A model generated the notes under the pieces. The model did no database searches and was not told where the DNA came from. It saw only the letters and a program-made list of their open reading frames with translations. Shown piece after piece: positions 29,001 through 38,381 of a stretch of DNA of 64,000 bases (positions within the stretch are counted from its first letter, which is position 1; every line of letters begins with the position of its first letter). Source of the DNA: CAVTWJ01 sp963849485 (GTDB lineage Bacteria > Oederibacteriota > Muellerivitia > Muellerivitales > Muellerivitaceae). The position numbers were made by a program, and so were the translations under genes. The stretch lies in contig CAWKIF010000071.1 of assembly GCA_963849485.1 (NCBI GenBank), positions 23,597 through 87,596 of the forward strand, read 5' to 3'.

Positions 29001-30448
29001 GGACACCGACCTTTACTTCGACTCAGACGTGGACCTCTACTGGGACAAACACGCCGACGGTGACAAACACGGTGACCTTGACGAATACGGTCACCGGAAC
29101 CAACACCCAAACGCCGCCTTATACATACACCGTGACTTATACCCCGACGGTGACCAGCAGTCCGACGAATACCTTATCGCCGACATCCACAGGTACGGCA
29201 ACCTTTACGGGCACTCCCACAGATACCACCACGGCGACTGAGACAGGCACGAGAACCCTTACGTCGACGATAACCGATACCCTGACATATACGGCGACGC
29301 TTACTAACACGAAGACTGCTACAGAAACTTCCACTCCGACGAATTCCATGACACCGACTTCTACATGGACCTGGACAGTGACTGGTACTCCGACTTCTAC
29401 AGCGACTAACACTTTTACCTCAACGATAACCAATACCCATACAGCCACGAGTACGTCGACGGTGACTTCTTCCGTCACTCATACTGTAACTACTACTTTT
29501 ACAGCGACTTCTACGGCTTCCAGCACCCCAACTTTTACTTCGACAGTTACGACAACGGCAACGGTCACATCCACGCCCACTTCTTCTTCCCTGAATTTGG
29601 GCTCGGGTTCGACTGGAACGCTCAACGCTCAATCGGGTGTCAGTATCGTGGCTTTGCAGGACAGTCTGAGCACCCAGGGCCAAGGTGGCATAACCCTGAG
29701 CCAGATGACGATTAGCGATGCGGGCGGTATTAACAACGGGGACGCCACCGTGAGCGTGGTCATCAATGGAATCACGATTCAATCTGACGTTGCATTCATT
29801 TCCAATACAGCTACGATCAACTTGAATAACTATCCCTTGCTTTCGTCACAGACCCTTCAGATTTATTTGAATTTCACAAATTCAGCGCAAGGAACCTATC
29901 CGGTAACCATTACTTCCCTGACAGGCTTTAGCGGGGACAACGGAGGACAGCCGGTTACCGCTACTCCGCTCCCGGTTTCCGGTTACACGGTGAATTGCCA
30001 GCCGCCTACACCAACTCCGGCCAACACTTCGACTTACACATGGACACCGACTACTACCAATACCCCGACATATACTGCGACCATTACCGCTACTCCCACG
30101 GCCACCTTTACATCTACGGTCACGGCTAGTGGAACCATTACAGCTACCTTTACGAATACACCTGTTGCTCTGGCCGTACCGGTTGTTTACCCCAATCCGG
30201 TGGACGGAACGAGCCAGGTTTCCATCCGTCCGCCAGTTTATTCGGGAAATACGGTTAAGCTTGAGATCTACACAGTGGCATTCCGTAAAGTATTTGGCCA
30301 GACCTATCCCTATTCCTATGGAACCGATATCCATTTGAACGCACCGATTACTGATAGTTGGAACAATCCATTGGCGAGTGGTGTTTATTACGTGGTGGTG
30401 ACCACCAATAAAGGTCGATCCATCGGTAAAATGCTCATCCTGCGTTGA
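26023..30448 (+). CDS. Giant secreted GH5 cellulase with Thr-rich linker and FlgD-like sorting tail (one frameshift)
   Basis: About 1474 residues when joined. Signal peptide ends near QTAFA. The GH5 catalytic domain (about 50-365) has acid/base Glu201 in FDLYNEPY and nucleophile Glu300 in VGEFGPC, so it should cleave beta-1,4-glucans. A CBM11/CIA30-like domain follows and is cut by a frameshift between about 27700 and 27716 (one extra base). Next comes a ~560-residue linker of Thr/Pro/Ser repeats, a beta-rich domain (about 29590-30000), a second short Thr-rich stretch, and a C-terminal Ig-like FlgD/type IX-like module starting VVYPNPVDG and ending GKMLILR. TTG 26023 preferred over TTG 26011 because GGAGG lies five bases upstream. 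Confidence 0.8.
27920..29585 (+). repeat. Coding repeat: Thr/Pro/Ser linker of the cellulase
   Basis: Roughly 555 codons of short imperfect repeats such as TPTSTxTxT, with Thr near every second residue and Pro every 6-10. The codons vary (ACT, ACC, ACG, ACA) while the protein pattern holds, so the repeat is kept at protein level. Likely an extended, O-glycosylated spacer. The antisense strand is Val/Gly-rich and stop-poor as a consequence. Confidence 0.85.
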
Positions 30449-30569
30449 TTTCTGGTGTTTACAGCCAGGATGGATCTCTCAAAGCACTCCTTTTTTCCCT
30501 CTCTTTACAAACTATTTGAAATAACGGTCATTGTTTAAGTTCAAACCCTAATTTTAGATGGGCGCTTGA

Positions 30570-31418
30570 ATGAAATATCCCCTTAGAATTCATTTGCTCC
30601 TTTTATTATTGGTCTTTATTCTCCCTGCTCCCTTGAGGGCTTGGGGAGCCTTGGGCCATAAAACCATCGCGTGGATAGCCCAGGACCGCCTAAGCCCGCG
30701 CGCCCGTTCCGCGGTTCGGGAACTTCTTGGCCAGGACCGGGATCTTCCTTCCGTTTCCACTTGGGCTGACGGCATCGTCCACGAGCGACCTGAGACTGCT
30801 CCCTGGCACTATCTCAACTTAGATGTGCGTTCGGGGGAGGGCCCTTTCGACTTGGAGGCGGCCTGCCATCAACAAGATGGCCTAGTGGATCAAATTGAGA
30901 AAGATATGCGAATTTTGAGGGAACCATTTGCCAAAAAAAGCGCGAGGCGGGAAGCTTTGAAATTCCTGGTGCATTTTGTGGGGGATTTGCACCAGCCTTT
31001 GCATTGCGCTGATGACCATGACCGAGGTGGGAATGAAAAGTGGTTTAAAATACCGGGCTCTGGCGGCAGAATCCGGGAGGCGTGGGTGAGCCTGCATGGT
31101 TATTGGGATGATCTTCTTGGTATTTATAAAAACAGCTCTCCTCGGGAGCTATCCCGTGAATTAGAAACCGGAGTGAGCGCTGAGGATGAAGTGAACTGGA
31201 CCGGAGGCACCCCCGGCCAATGGGCTTATGAATCTTTCTTAATTGCTCAAAATCAAATCTATGATGGGATGCCTCCAGGGCCACTGCCAAAGAACCGTTG
31301 GGGGAGGGGGCTGCCGGCGGAGTATAAGAATGGAAAAATGAAACGATTAATAGAACAACAACTACAAAAAGCTGGAATCCGTCTTTCGTATCTATTGAAT
31401 GATGCTTTAGGTCGTTAG
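30570..31418 (+). CDS. S1/P1-type zinc-dependent nuclease, secreted
   Basis: 282 residues. Signal peptide (LLLLLLVFILPAPLRA) then mature WGALGHKTIAWIA, whose N-terminal Trp and His bind zinc in this family. Further zinc ligands: STWAD, WHYLNLD, HFVGDLHQPLHCADD, DRGGNEKWF and SLHGYWDD. It hydrolyses single-stranded nucleic acid outside the cytoplasm for nutrient salvage. It is about 120 bases after the cellulase; both are exported degradative enzymes. Confidence 0.9.
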   Translation: MKYPLRIHLLLLLLVFILPAPLRAWGALGHKTIAWIAQDRLSPRARSAVRELLGQDRDLPSVSTWADGIVHERPETAPWHYLNLDVRSGEGPFDLEAACHQQDGLVDQIEKDMRILREPFAKKSARREALKFLVHFVGDLHQPLHCADDHDRGGNEKWFKIPGSGGRIREAWVSLHGYWDDLLGIYKNSSPRELSRELETGVSAEDEVNWTGGTPGQWAYESFLIAQNQIYDGMPPGPLPKNRWGRGLPAEYKNGKMKRLIEQQLQKAGIRLSYLLNDALGR

Positions 31419-31455
31419 GTGTTAAGACGATGGGTTTCCAAACCGAACGCCTTTC

Positions 31456-31483
31456 TACCGTTAGAAAATTAAAACGGTATAAA
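31456..31483 (+). promoter_or_regulatory. Palindrome overlapping a -10-like box before the amidohydrolase
   Basis: TACCGTT (31456-31462) and AACGGTA (31473-31479) form a perfect 7-base inverted repeat, and TATAAA follows at 31478-31483. The layout suggests an operator on a promoter about 35 bases upstream of the gene; no clear -35 box. Confidence 0.4.
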
Positions 31484-31519
31484 TTGGAAGCTTAAATCTT
31501 TTGAAAATCTCGGGGAACT

Positions 31520-32758
31520 ATGCTTAAAGCCGACTTGGCAATCCTCCACAGCGTTCTTTACGATGGGTTAAAGGAAAAACCGATCTCGGACTCGGTTCTA
31601 TTGATTTCCAGGGGAAGGATTCTCCATTTGGGGAATTACGCGGAAGCGCCCGCCTATGAGGCGTCCGAGGAAATCTTAGCCAAAGAGTATTTTCTTTTAC
31701 CCGGCCTGATTGATCTCCATGTTCACGCCTTGACCGATGAAAAATGTTTAAAAAGTTTTCTATTAAATGGAGTTACTTCCGTTCGGGATCTGGCGAGTGA
31801 TCCATATGTCGCCCTGGAGTGGAAGGCGAAGGAACGTTCTGGTCGCATCTCCTCACCCCGGCTATTCACTTCCGGGCCGGTTCTGACCTGTCCGGGGGGG
31901 TATCCTGAGAATGTATGGGGGCCTGACGCGGCTTTTACTCTTAAAGGGAGGTACCAAGCCCAAGACCGGGTAAAAAAGTTATCAGGCTTGGGAATGGATG
32001 TAATCAAAATCGGGTTAGAGAACGAACTGGGGCCTTGCCTTTCCAAGTCCGAGATGGAAGGTTTGGTAGAGGCGGCACATTCCCTGGGCAAGAAGGTCAC
32101 AGCCCATGCCACCAATGAAATGGATTTTGAGTTCTGCTTGGCCCATGGGGTGGATGAGATCGCCCATATGCCTTCTCGGCCGGTTTCAGACGAACTCTGG
32201 AAGGAAGCGGTTCGAAAAAGAACACTCATTTTACCAACCCTGCATGCCCACGCGGGATGGGCCGAGGAATGGAAAAGGCGATTGGATCATCCTTTTGGCC
32301 AATTTTGCCGTCATGGATTTCGGGAAGGCCACCGCCAAAGCATACTCAACCTTGAAAAGTTTCTTTCACTAGGAGGTCGGGTCGCATATGGGACCGACGC
32401 CGGAAACCCGCATATGCCTTTCGGGGTATCCATCCACGAATGGAAAGACCTCCAATCAGCCGGATTAAGCCCTGCCCAATGCTTGAAAATGGCCACCTCT
32501 GATGCCGCTAAGGTTTTGGGGGATAACTCGATCGGTTCACTGGAAAAAGGGAAATGGGCGGATTTCGGCCTATACCAATTTGACCCCCTAGCCAACCCAG
32601 AACATTTTCGGACCCTCAAGGTAGTTTATAAGGGGGGGGAAGCTTACCAGAAAGGGAGATTGGAATTTCCAAAGCCCTTCGACCTTGAATTTTGGATTAA
32701 TCAGTGGGAAAAAACTAAATTCCGGAAGGGATGGTCAGATAAAATCTATCTCAAGTAG
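31520..32758 (+). CDS. Metal-dependent amidohydrolase (imidazolonepropionase/prolidase-like)
   Basis: 412 residues, COG1228 type. Metal ligands: GLIDLHVHALTD (HxH), the bridging Lys of DVIKIGLE, His in KVTAHATNEMD, His in EIAHMPSR and Asp in AYGTDAGNPHM. Typical small beta-sandwich ends. Cytoplasmic, no signal peptide. Members hydrolyse cyclic amides, Xaa-Pro dipeptides or organophosphates; the substrate here is unknown. Single gene with its own likely promoter. Confidence 0.85.
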   Translation: MLKADLAILHSVLYDGLKEKPISDSVLLISRGRILHLGNYAEAPAYEASEEILAKEYFLLPGLIDLHVHALTDEKCLKSFLLNGVTSVRDLASDPYVALEWKAKERSGRISSPRLFTSGPVLTCPGGYPENVWGPDAAFTLKGRYQAQDRVKKLSGLGMDVIKIGLENELGPCLSKSEMEGLVEAAHSLGKKVTAHATNEMDFEFCLAHGVDEIAHMPSRPVSDELWKEAVRKRTLILPTLHAHAGWAEEWKRRLDHPFGQFCRHGFREGHRQSILNLEKFLSLGGRVAYGTDAGNPHMPFGVSIHEWKDLQSAGLSPAQCLKMATSDAAKVLGDNSIGSLEKGKWADFGLYQFDPLANPEHFRTLKVVYKGGEAYQKGRLEFPKPFDLEFWINQWEKTKFRKGWSDKIYLK

Positions 32759-32962
32759 CGTAAAGCAAGATCGAAAAAAGTTATTGGGCGCATAAAATCC
32801 ACAAGAAGGTTTTATTTCAAGAAGTTTTGGTTTTGTTAAATGTTTTTGGTTTTTAAAAAACCAAGTAGTGAAGTTTGATCACGAACCGAGTTAATCTTAA
32901 CGTTGGGAAAGATTGAACAGAAAAGTCCATATTCTCTGGAAATCGCTGACATTTCTTCTAAT

Positions 32963-32988
32963 TTGTTTAATACTTAACAAGGTATAAT
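32963..32988 (+). promoter_or_regulatory. Candidate rpoN promoter
   Basis: TATAAT at 32983-32988 lies 25 bases upstream of the rpoN ATG. It is preceded by an imperfect palindrome TTGTTTAATACTTAACAA (32963-32980) that may serve as -35/operator. Spacing to TTGTTT is short (14), so only tentative. Confidence 0.4.
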
Positions 32989-33012
32989 TCTTGCCTAATT
33001 ACTTTATATCGG

Positions 33013-34551
33013 ATGGCATGGATTATGCGCCAAAACTTCGGAATGCATCAACGTATGCAGCAGCGCATGATTATGACGCCCATGCTGCAGCAAGCCATGA
33101 AGATCCTCCAGTTGTCCACCTTGGAGCTCAAGGAGTGGGTGGAGAAGGAAATGACGGAAAACCCCGTCTTGGAGGAAGAGCAGGAAGAGGATTCATCCGA
33201 AGGCTCGGATGAGAAAGGGCTCCCACCCGCCCCATCCGCTGAGGTTTCTCCTGAAAACAGCGCCGCCGAAGCAGAACTGCTTGAGAAGCTTCGTCAGAGG
33301 TCCCCTTCAGATGTCGTTGAACATCTGAGAGAAGGGGACCATTTCGATGTCGAAGCTTGGACCCTCATGGGTCAGGGCGATGATTACGAGGGAAGTGGGG
33401 CAAGTTATGGTGGTTCGGAAGACTCCGGCTTAGAACAGGAAAAAAGGGATTATGTCGAGGCTTCCATCACCCGGACTGAAACTCTCGCCGACAGTCTGGA
33501 ATGGCAGCTATTGTTGTTGGCCTCCGACGAGGAACAACAAATCATCGGGAAAATGCTTATTGGCAATCTGGATGAGAATGGCTATCTAACCGATAGTTTG
33601 GAAAACATCGGCTCCTCCCAGAAGATCCCTCTGGAGAAGCTTGAGAAATCCCTCGAATTGATCCAATCATTGGAGCCGACAGGGGTAGGGGCGCGGAACC
33701 TGAGAGAGTGCCTGCTTCTCCAGCTTGAAAATAAGGTGGGTGAAACGGCCCTGAAGGCCTATCGAATTATTCGTGATTATTTTGAGGATTTGGAAAAACG
33801 TCGCTATCCGTCCCTCGCCAAAGCCTTGGATTGCTTGGAGGAAGAATTAAGGCCCGTTTTGGATTTCATTTCGACCCTGGACCCCAAACCCGGCAGGGCT
33901 TTTGTATCGGAAGAAACTAAGTACATCACCCCTGATGTAAGCATCCGAAAGATCGACGGCGAGTATGTGGTGGTTTTGAACGATGAGCCTGTACCCAAAT
34001 TACGAATCTCGGGATACTACCGCAAATTATTAAGGGATAAATCAGCCTTAGGCGGCAAGGAAACCAAAAAATTTCTCGAAAACAAGATCCAATCCGCATT
34101 ATGGCTCATCAAAAACATTGAGCAGCGGCGGAAAACCATTTTCCGGGTCACTGAGGCCATCTTTCGTATTCAGCGAGACTTTTTGGAGTCGGGTCTGGTA
34201 GGGTTAAAGCCACTGACTTTAAAACAAGTGGCCGATATGATCGGCATGCACGAATCCACAGTGTCCAGGGTGACGACCCACAAGTATGTTCAGACCCCGA
34301 GAGGTTTATTTGAGTTGAAGTATTTTTTTACCAGCGGCTTGGAATCCTCAGATGGAATGGACATTTCCTCCTTGACGGTAAAGGAGAAAATTAAAGAATT
34401 GGTGTCTCAAGAGCCTGCTCGCAAGCCCTATTCGGACCAGAAGATTATGCAGATTCTGACTAACGATGGTCTTTCCATTGCTCGGCGAACCATTGCCAAG
34501 TACCGAGAAGAATTACGTATTCCTCCGGCGTCCCAGAGACGAAAATTGTGA
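33013..34551 (+). CDS. rpoN: RNA polymerase sigma-54 factor
   Basis: 512 residues. N-terminal Gln-rich activator-interacting region I (MLQQAMKILQLSTLELKEWV), acidic region II (about 55-130), core-binding region, and the C-terminal RpoN box with its recognition helix (SIARRTIAKYREELRIPP). It directs transcription from -24/-12 promoters with enhancer-binding ATPases; none is encoded here. ATG 33025 is an equally good start. The next gene has its own promoter. Confidence 0.95.
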   Translation: MAWIMRQNFGMHQRMQQRMIMTPMLQQAMKILQLSTLELKEWVEKEMTENPVLEEEQEEDSSEGSDEKGLPPAPSAEVSPENSAAEAELLEKLRQRSPSDVVEHLREGDHFDVEAWTLMGQGDDYEGSGASYGGSEDSGLEQEKRDYVEASITRTETLADSLEWQLLLLASDEEQQIIGKMLIGNLDENGYLTDSLENIGSSQKIPLEKLEKSLELIQSLEPTGVGARNLRECLLLQLENKVGETALKAYRIIRDYFEDLEKRRYPSLAKALDCLEEELRPVLDFISTLDPKPGRAFVSEETKYITPDVSIRKIDGEYVVVLNDEPVPKLRISGYYRKLLRDKSALGGKETKKFLENKIQSALWLIKNIEQRRKTIFRVTEAIFRIQRDFLESGLVGLKPLTLKQVADMIGMHESTVSRVTTHKYVQTPRGLFELKYFFTSGLESSDGMDISSLTVKEKIKELVSQEPARKPYSDQKIMQILTNDGLSIARRTIAKYREELRIPPASQRRKL

Positions 34552-34579
34552 CAAGTACGGGAACAGATTCGGCTGTCGA

Positions 34580-34607
34580 TTGACTTCCCTTGGTCGGGTG
34601 TTAGAAT
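34580..34607 (+). promoter_or_regulatory. Sigma-70-type promoter upstream of hpf
   Basis: TTGACT (34580-34585), 16-base spacer, TAGAAT (34602-34607), about 55 bases before the hpf start. It lies in the rpoN-hpf gap. Confidence 0.55.
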
Positions 34608-34662
34608 AAACACTCTTTTTTAGGGGTCCTGACGATTTAACACGTCTTATTCGGGGGGGATT

Positions 34663-35223
34663 TTGTTTAGAAAAACCCAATCTCAATTCAAATTGAACAT
34701 CACTAGTCGACATGAAAAGCTGAGCGAAGCCTTGACCAACCAGGTGGAGGCGAAAATTCATCGGGTGGAACGTTATTTGGGCCAAATTACCGAGGCTCAT
34801 GTCATCCTGACTTATGAGAGGAACCTGCATCTTTGTGAAGTGATTTTGACCGCTAGTCATTTAAAGCTTTCGGCCAAGGCTTCTTCCAGGGATATGTATA
34901 CCTCGATTGATTCCGCTCTGGAAAGACTTGAAAAACAAGCCAAGAAAAACAAGGAAAAACGGGTTGAGCGGCGCCATGCCCCCGGAGCTAAGGCTTCCTC
35001 GGTTATTCATGGGCTTATTCCCCCGGTTGTGGATGGTGAGGAGTTCGAAGTTATCCGATCCAAAAAACACGATATCAAGCCTATGACAGCTGAAGAGGCT
35101 GCGATGCAACTTTCCTCTTCAAAAGATGAATTTCTTGTGTTTTCCGACGCTGAAACGGATAAAACTTGCGTGGTTTATAAGCGTAAAGATCACCATATTG
35201 GATTGATTGAACCGGAGTACTAA
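34663..35223 (+). CDS. hpf: Ribosome hibernation-promoting factor, long form
   Basis: 186 residues from a TTG start. The N-terminal S30AE domain (LNITSRHEKLSEALTNQVEA, then HVILTYERNLHLCEV) binds the 30S decoding region. A charged linker (about 85-125) leads to the C-terminal dimerisation domain (FEVIRSKKHDIKPMTAEEA, ending DHHIGLIEPEY). The long form dimerises 70S into 100S ribosomes in stationary phase. The order rpoN-hpf-ptsN is as in Proteobacteria. Confidence 0.92.
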   Translation: MFRKTQSQFKLNITSRHEKLSEALTNQVEAKIHRVERYLGQITEAHVILTYERNLHLCEVILTASHLKLSAKASSRDMYTSIDSALERLEKQAKKNKEKRVERRHAPGAKASSVIHGLIPPVVDGEEFEVIRSKKHDIKPMTAEEAAMQLSSSKDEFLVFSDAETDKTCVVYKRKDHHIGLIEPEY

Positions 35224-35266
35224 GTCGGGTTGACATTGGAAGCAACATCTTGGGGGAGGAGCCCTA

Positions 35267-35731
35267 ATGCAAATCCTGGATTTTTTAACATCTGACGCCA
35301 TCAAACTGAATCTGGAATCCAAAAACAAGAAGGATGCCATAAAGGAATTGGTTGAATTGCTGGTTAAGTCGGGCAAGGTCAAGGATAAAAAGAAAATGAT
35401 CCAAACCTTGTTGGAGCGGGAGGAACTGGGATCCACTGGTATCGGCCAGGGCATCGCCATTCCCCATGGAAAATCGGATACGGTTACTGATTTGGCTGCG
35501 GCTTTTGGTCTTTCCCCTGAGGGAATTAGCTTTGACTCCCTGGACGGGGAACCGGTGAATATCTTCTTTTTGCTAGTGGCGCCCGAGGGAGCTGCAGGCG
35601 CTCATTTAAAGGCTCTGGCCCGGATTTCCAGCCTTTTGAAAGATAAATATTTTCGAAAATCGCTTTTATCGGCCAAGGCTTCCGAGGATGTAATTAAAAT
35701 TATCCAAGAGGAAGAAAAACTTAAACATTAA
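35267..35731 (+). CDS. ptsN: PTS nitrogen-regulatory IIA protein
   Basis: 154 residues of the fructose/Ntr IIA fold. Phospho-acceptor His67 lies in GIGQGIAIPHGKSD. LVAPEGAAGAHLKALARISSLL is the typical C-terminal motif. It receives phosphate from a PTS chain and regulates instead of transporting sugar. Here its phosphate source would be the HPr/EI encoded 8 kb downstream, since no NPr or PtsP is seen. GGGGGAG precedes the ATG. Confidence 0.9.
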   Translation: MQILDFLTSDAIKLNLESKNKKDAIKELVELLVKSGKVKDKKKMIQTLLEREELGSTGIGQGIAIPHGKSDTVTDLAAAFGLSPEGISFDSLDGEPVNIFFLLVAPEGAAGAHLKALARISSLLKDKYFRKSLLSAKASEDVIKIIQEEEKLKH

Positions 35732-35732
35732 C

Positions 35733-35759
35733 ACCCTATCATGACTTGGGTGGTAGGGT
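35733..35759 (+). promoter_or_regulatory. Hairpin between ptsN and hprK
   Basis: ACCCTATC (35733-35740) pairs with GGTAGGGT (35752-35759), eight base pairs including one G-U, starting just after the ptsN stop. No T-run; may stabilise or split the mRNA. Confidence 0.35.
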
Positions 35760-35925
35760 ACTTCTGGCTTGAAGTGTGCGGGATTCCAAAATGGGATATT
35801 TCATTCCCATTCCCAGCCAATCGATGAAGGGTGGAGTCACCCAAGCGTCTTTCTTGAAGTTAAATCGACCGGTCAAAGCAGCTCTCGGTTTTAATCTTTT
35901 AACCCCATGCCACCGGGAAAAAACC

Positions 35926-36897
35926 ATGAAAAAAATCTCAGTTGACACTCTCTTCCAACAGGCCAAGGAAAGGCTTCGCCTGATCCCCCTTGTCGAGGAG
36001 GGGATGGGGGAACGCTACATCGTGAGCGTGGATATCAACCGCATGGGAATGGCTCTCACCGGTTACTTAAAGTGGTTCGCTTATGAGCGTCTGCAGGTTT
36101 TTGGGAAGACCGAGATCCATTATTTGTCGACTCTTAAGCCCGCCCAACGCAAAAAAATCTTTCAGACCCTCTTGGCTTACCGGATACCCGCTATCGTAGT
36201 TACCCATAAGGTCAAACCTCCACAGGAACTTATCGCCGAGGCCCGGGCCCAAAAGATTCCTGTTTTTACCACCCCTACCGCCACTACCAAATTCGTCTCG
36301 GAAATTTCGGTGTTCCTGGAGGAGGAATTCGCACCTGAAACTACCTTGCATGGAACCCTTTTGGACGTTTATGGGGTAGGAATTCTCGTTCTTGGAACCT
36401 CGGGTATAGGCAAAAGCGAGTGCGCCCTGGATCTGGTTGAACGGGGTCATCGGTTAGTGGCTGATGACCTGGTCTACATCAAGAGACTAGCCAACCGTAT
36501 TCTAATGGGCTCCCGATCTGAGATTATCAAGCACCACATGGAAATTCGGGGTTTAGGAATTATCAATATTGAAAGCCTTTTTGGCGTAGGTGCTATCCGG
36601 GATAAAAAACGCATCGAATTGGTAGTGAGACTTGAAGAATGGGATGCCAAGAAAGAATATGACCGGCTTGGGCTGACACCCTCAACCCTTAAGATTTTCG
36701 ACGTTGAGATCCCCACTTTCGTCATTCCTGTACGGCCCGGCCGGAACCTGGCTGTGATCATCGAGGTGGCCGCCATGAACCATCGACTCATGAAATTAGG
36801 CTATTTTACAGCCCAAGAATTCGCAGATCGGGTCACTCGGATCATGGCTGAAGAGTCGGAACGGCAGAAGAACCAGGGAAAAGGGAAACCTGGATGA
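35926..36897 (+). CDS. hprK: HPr kinase/phosphorylase
   Basis: 323 residues from ATG 35926. N-terminal regulatory domain (SVDTLFQQAKERLRLIPLVE), P-loop GTSGIGKSECALDLVERGHR (about 157-176), DDLVYIKR and the HPrK/P signature HHMEIRGLGIINIESLFGVG. It phosphorylates HPr on Ser and reverses this, sensing ATP, Pi and glycolytic intermediates. An upstream in-frame ATG (35776) would add 50 unconserved residues. It overlaps yvcK by ATGA. Confidence 0.93.
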   Translation: MKKISVDTLFQQAKERLRLIPLVEEGMGERYIVSVDINRMGMALTGYLKWFAYERLQVFGKTEIHYLSTLKPAQRKKIFQTLLAYRIPAIVVTHKVKPPQELIAEARAQKIPVFTTPTATTKFVSEISVFLEEEFAPETTLHGTLLDVYGVGILVLGTSGIGKSECALDLVERGHRLVADDLVYIKRLANRILMGSRSEIIKHHMEIRGLGIINIESLFGVGAIRDKKRIELVVRLEEWDAKKEYDRLGLTPSTLKIFDVEIPTFVIPVRPGRNLAVIIEVAAMNHRLMKLGYFTAQEFADRVTRIMAEESERQKNQGKGKPG

Positions 36898-38159
36898 ACT
36901 GGCTACGTTGGCTTTATCCCGGCATCCGTCTCAAACGTTGGCTTTTGCTGATTACCCTTTCCCTAGTGGTGCTGGGGGTGGGGTTTTCTGGTTTGATGAG
37001 CCAACACACCGCTGGAATTCATTACAATCCACCCTTCATCCAGGAGTTTAGCGAACATATCCAGCGTCTGAAGTTTGCTGATTTTCTTCTGATCTTACTA
37101 GCCATCCTTGGCTTGGTCATGGGAGTGAGGCGTTCTCTTTATTTCGTTTTGACCATCTTGATCCCAGCGCGGGAGAAAGAGTTTGTTAATATCGCCTATC
37201 ACCGTCTCCGGTTAAAGAGGGGGCCTCGCATTGTAGCGGTTGGGGGAGGGACGGGGCTCCCAAACGTTCTCTACAGTCTAAAACATTATACCAGCAACCT
37301 CACAGCAGTCGTGACGGTGGCCGACGATGGTGGAAGTTCCGGGCGTCTTCGGAAAGACTTTGGCACGCCTCCTCCCGGTGACATAAGAAACTGTATTGTG
37401 GCCCTTTCCGACCAGGAAACCCTTCTCAATGATCTTTTTCAATATCGTTTCACGAGTCACGGTGACCTTAAGGGCCACAGTTTTGGTAATCTTTTTATCA
37501 CTGTGATGAAGGAAATTACTGGGGATTTCGGAAGAGCCGTGGAAGAATCGAGTCGTCTTTTCGCAACCCGGGGTACGGTCATGCCGGTCACCTTTGATCC
37601 CATGGTCTTGCAAGCAAAGCTCAAGGACGGCCGAGTAATGACGGGTGAATCCCTAATCCCAACGGGAAAATCACCCATTGAGAAAGTGATGTTGAAGCAT
37701 AAAGTAAGGCCCAATAAGGAAGTGCTGAAGGCCATTTTGGAGGCGGACGCTATAGTTTTGGGGCCGGGAAGCCTCTTTACGAGCGTGATCCCCAACTTGT
37801 TGATCCCGGAGGTAGCGGAACGAATCGCCCTATCAAGGGCGGTGAAGATTTACATTTGCAATGTCATGACACAACCTGGGGAAACCGAAGGTTACACAGT
37901 TTCGGAACATTTAAAAGCCCTCTTTCGCCATACCGGCCCTGGTTTCGTTCATTACGTAATCGCGAACCAGGAAACGGCTCCAGCCTCCCTCCTTAAAAAA
38001 TACGCCGATTCCGGTCAACAACCTGTGGAAGTGGATGAGGAACCTATTGAACAATTGGGTGTGAAATTGGTGAAAGCCAACCTGCTCCACAAAGAGGATT
38101 TCGTCCGGCACAGTCCTTTCAAATTGGGAAGGGCCATTATCCGGCGTTTAGTCATTTAG
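36894..38159 (+). CDS. yvcK: YvcK/CofD-like gluconeogenesis factor with N-terminal membrane anchor
   Basis: 421 residues. Residues 15-35 and 62-90 are hydrophobic helices absent from Bacillus YvcK. The CofD/UPF0052 core then begins: IVAVGGGTGLPNVLYSLKHY, VTVADDGGSSGRLRKDFGTP, PPGDIRNCIVALSD, and GPGSLFTSVIPNLL. YvcK binds UDP-sugars and controls cell-wall precursor flux and gluconeogenic growth. The four-base overlap with hprK ties it to carbon sensing. The membrane anchor places it at the envelope. Confidence 0.88.
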   Translation: MNWLRWLYPGIRLKRWLLLITLSLVVLGVGFSGLMSQHTAGIHYNPPFIQEFSEHIQRLKFADFLLILLAILGLVMGVRRSLYFVLTILIPAREKEFVNIAYHRLRLKRGPRIVAVGGGTGLPNVLYSLKHYTSNLTAVVTVADDGGSSGRLRKDFGTPPPGDIRNCIVALSDQETLLNDLFQYRFTSHGDLKGHSFGNLFITVMKEITGDFGRAVEESSRLFATRGTVMPVTFDPMVLQAKLKDGRVMTGESLIPTGKSPIEKVMLKHKVRPNKEVLKAILEADAIVLGPGSLFTSVIPNLLIPEVAERIALSRAVKIYICNVMTQPGETEGYTVSEHLKALFRHTGPGFVHYVIANQETAPASLLKKYADSGQQPVEVDEEPIEQLGVKLVKANLLHKEDFVRHSPFKLGRAIIRRLVI

Positions 38160-38381
38160 TGTTTTTGGGTGTTAACGCAAACAATAATGTGAGGACAGAA
38201 TCAAGGGATTGTCTTTGGTATGCGGGGTTATCATCAACAAACGTGTGTTTTTTGATTCTTTGCCGTGAGTTTTGTGTTCTTATGGGATTGTTCCAAGGGC
38301 AGTGAGCGGATTGTTACTGGCCACAAGCGCGATTATTATGTTGGCCATATGATGGACCCTTTTGTTCCGGAAAGGAAAGTT

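Noticed and set aside
28129..29478. Antisense open frames (Val/Gly-rich) opposite the cellulase linker
   Set aside because: They are the automatic complement of ACN/CCN-rich codons and lack starts, signals or conserved motifs.
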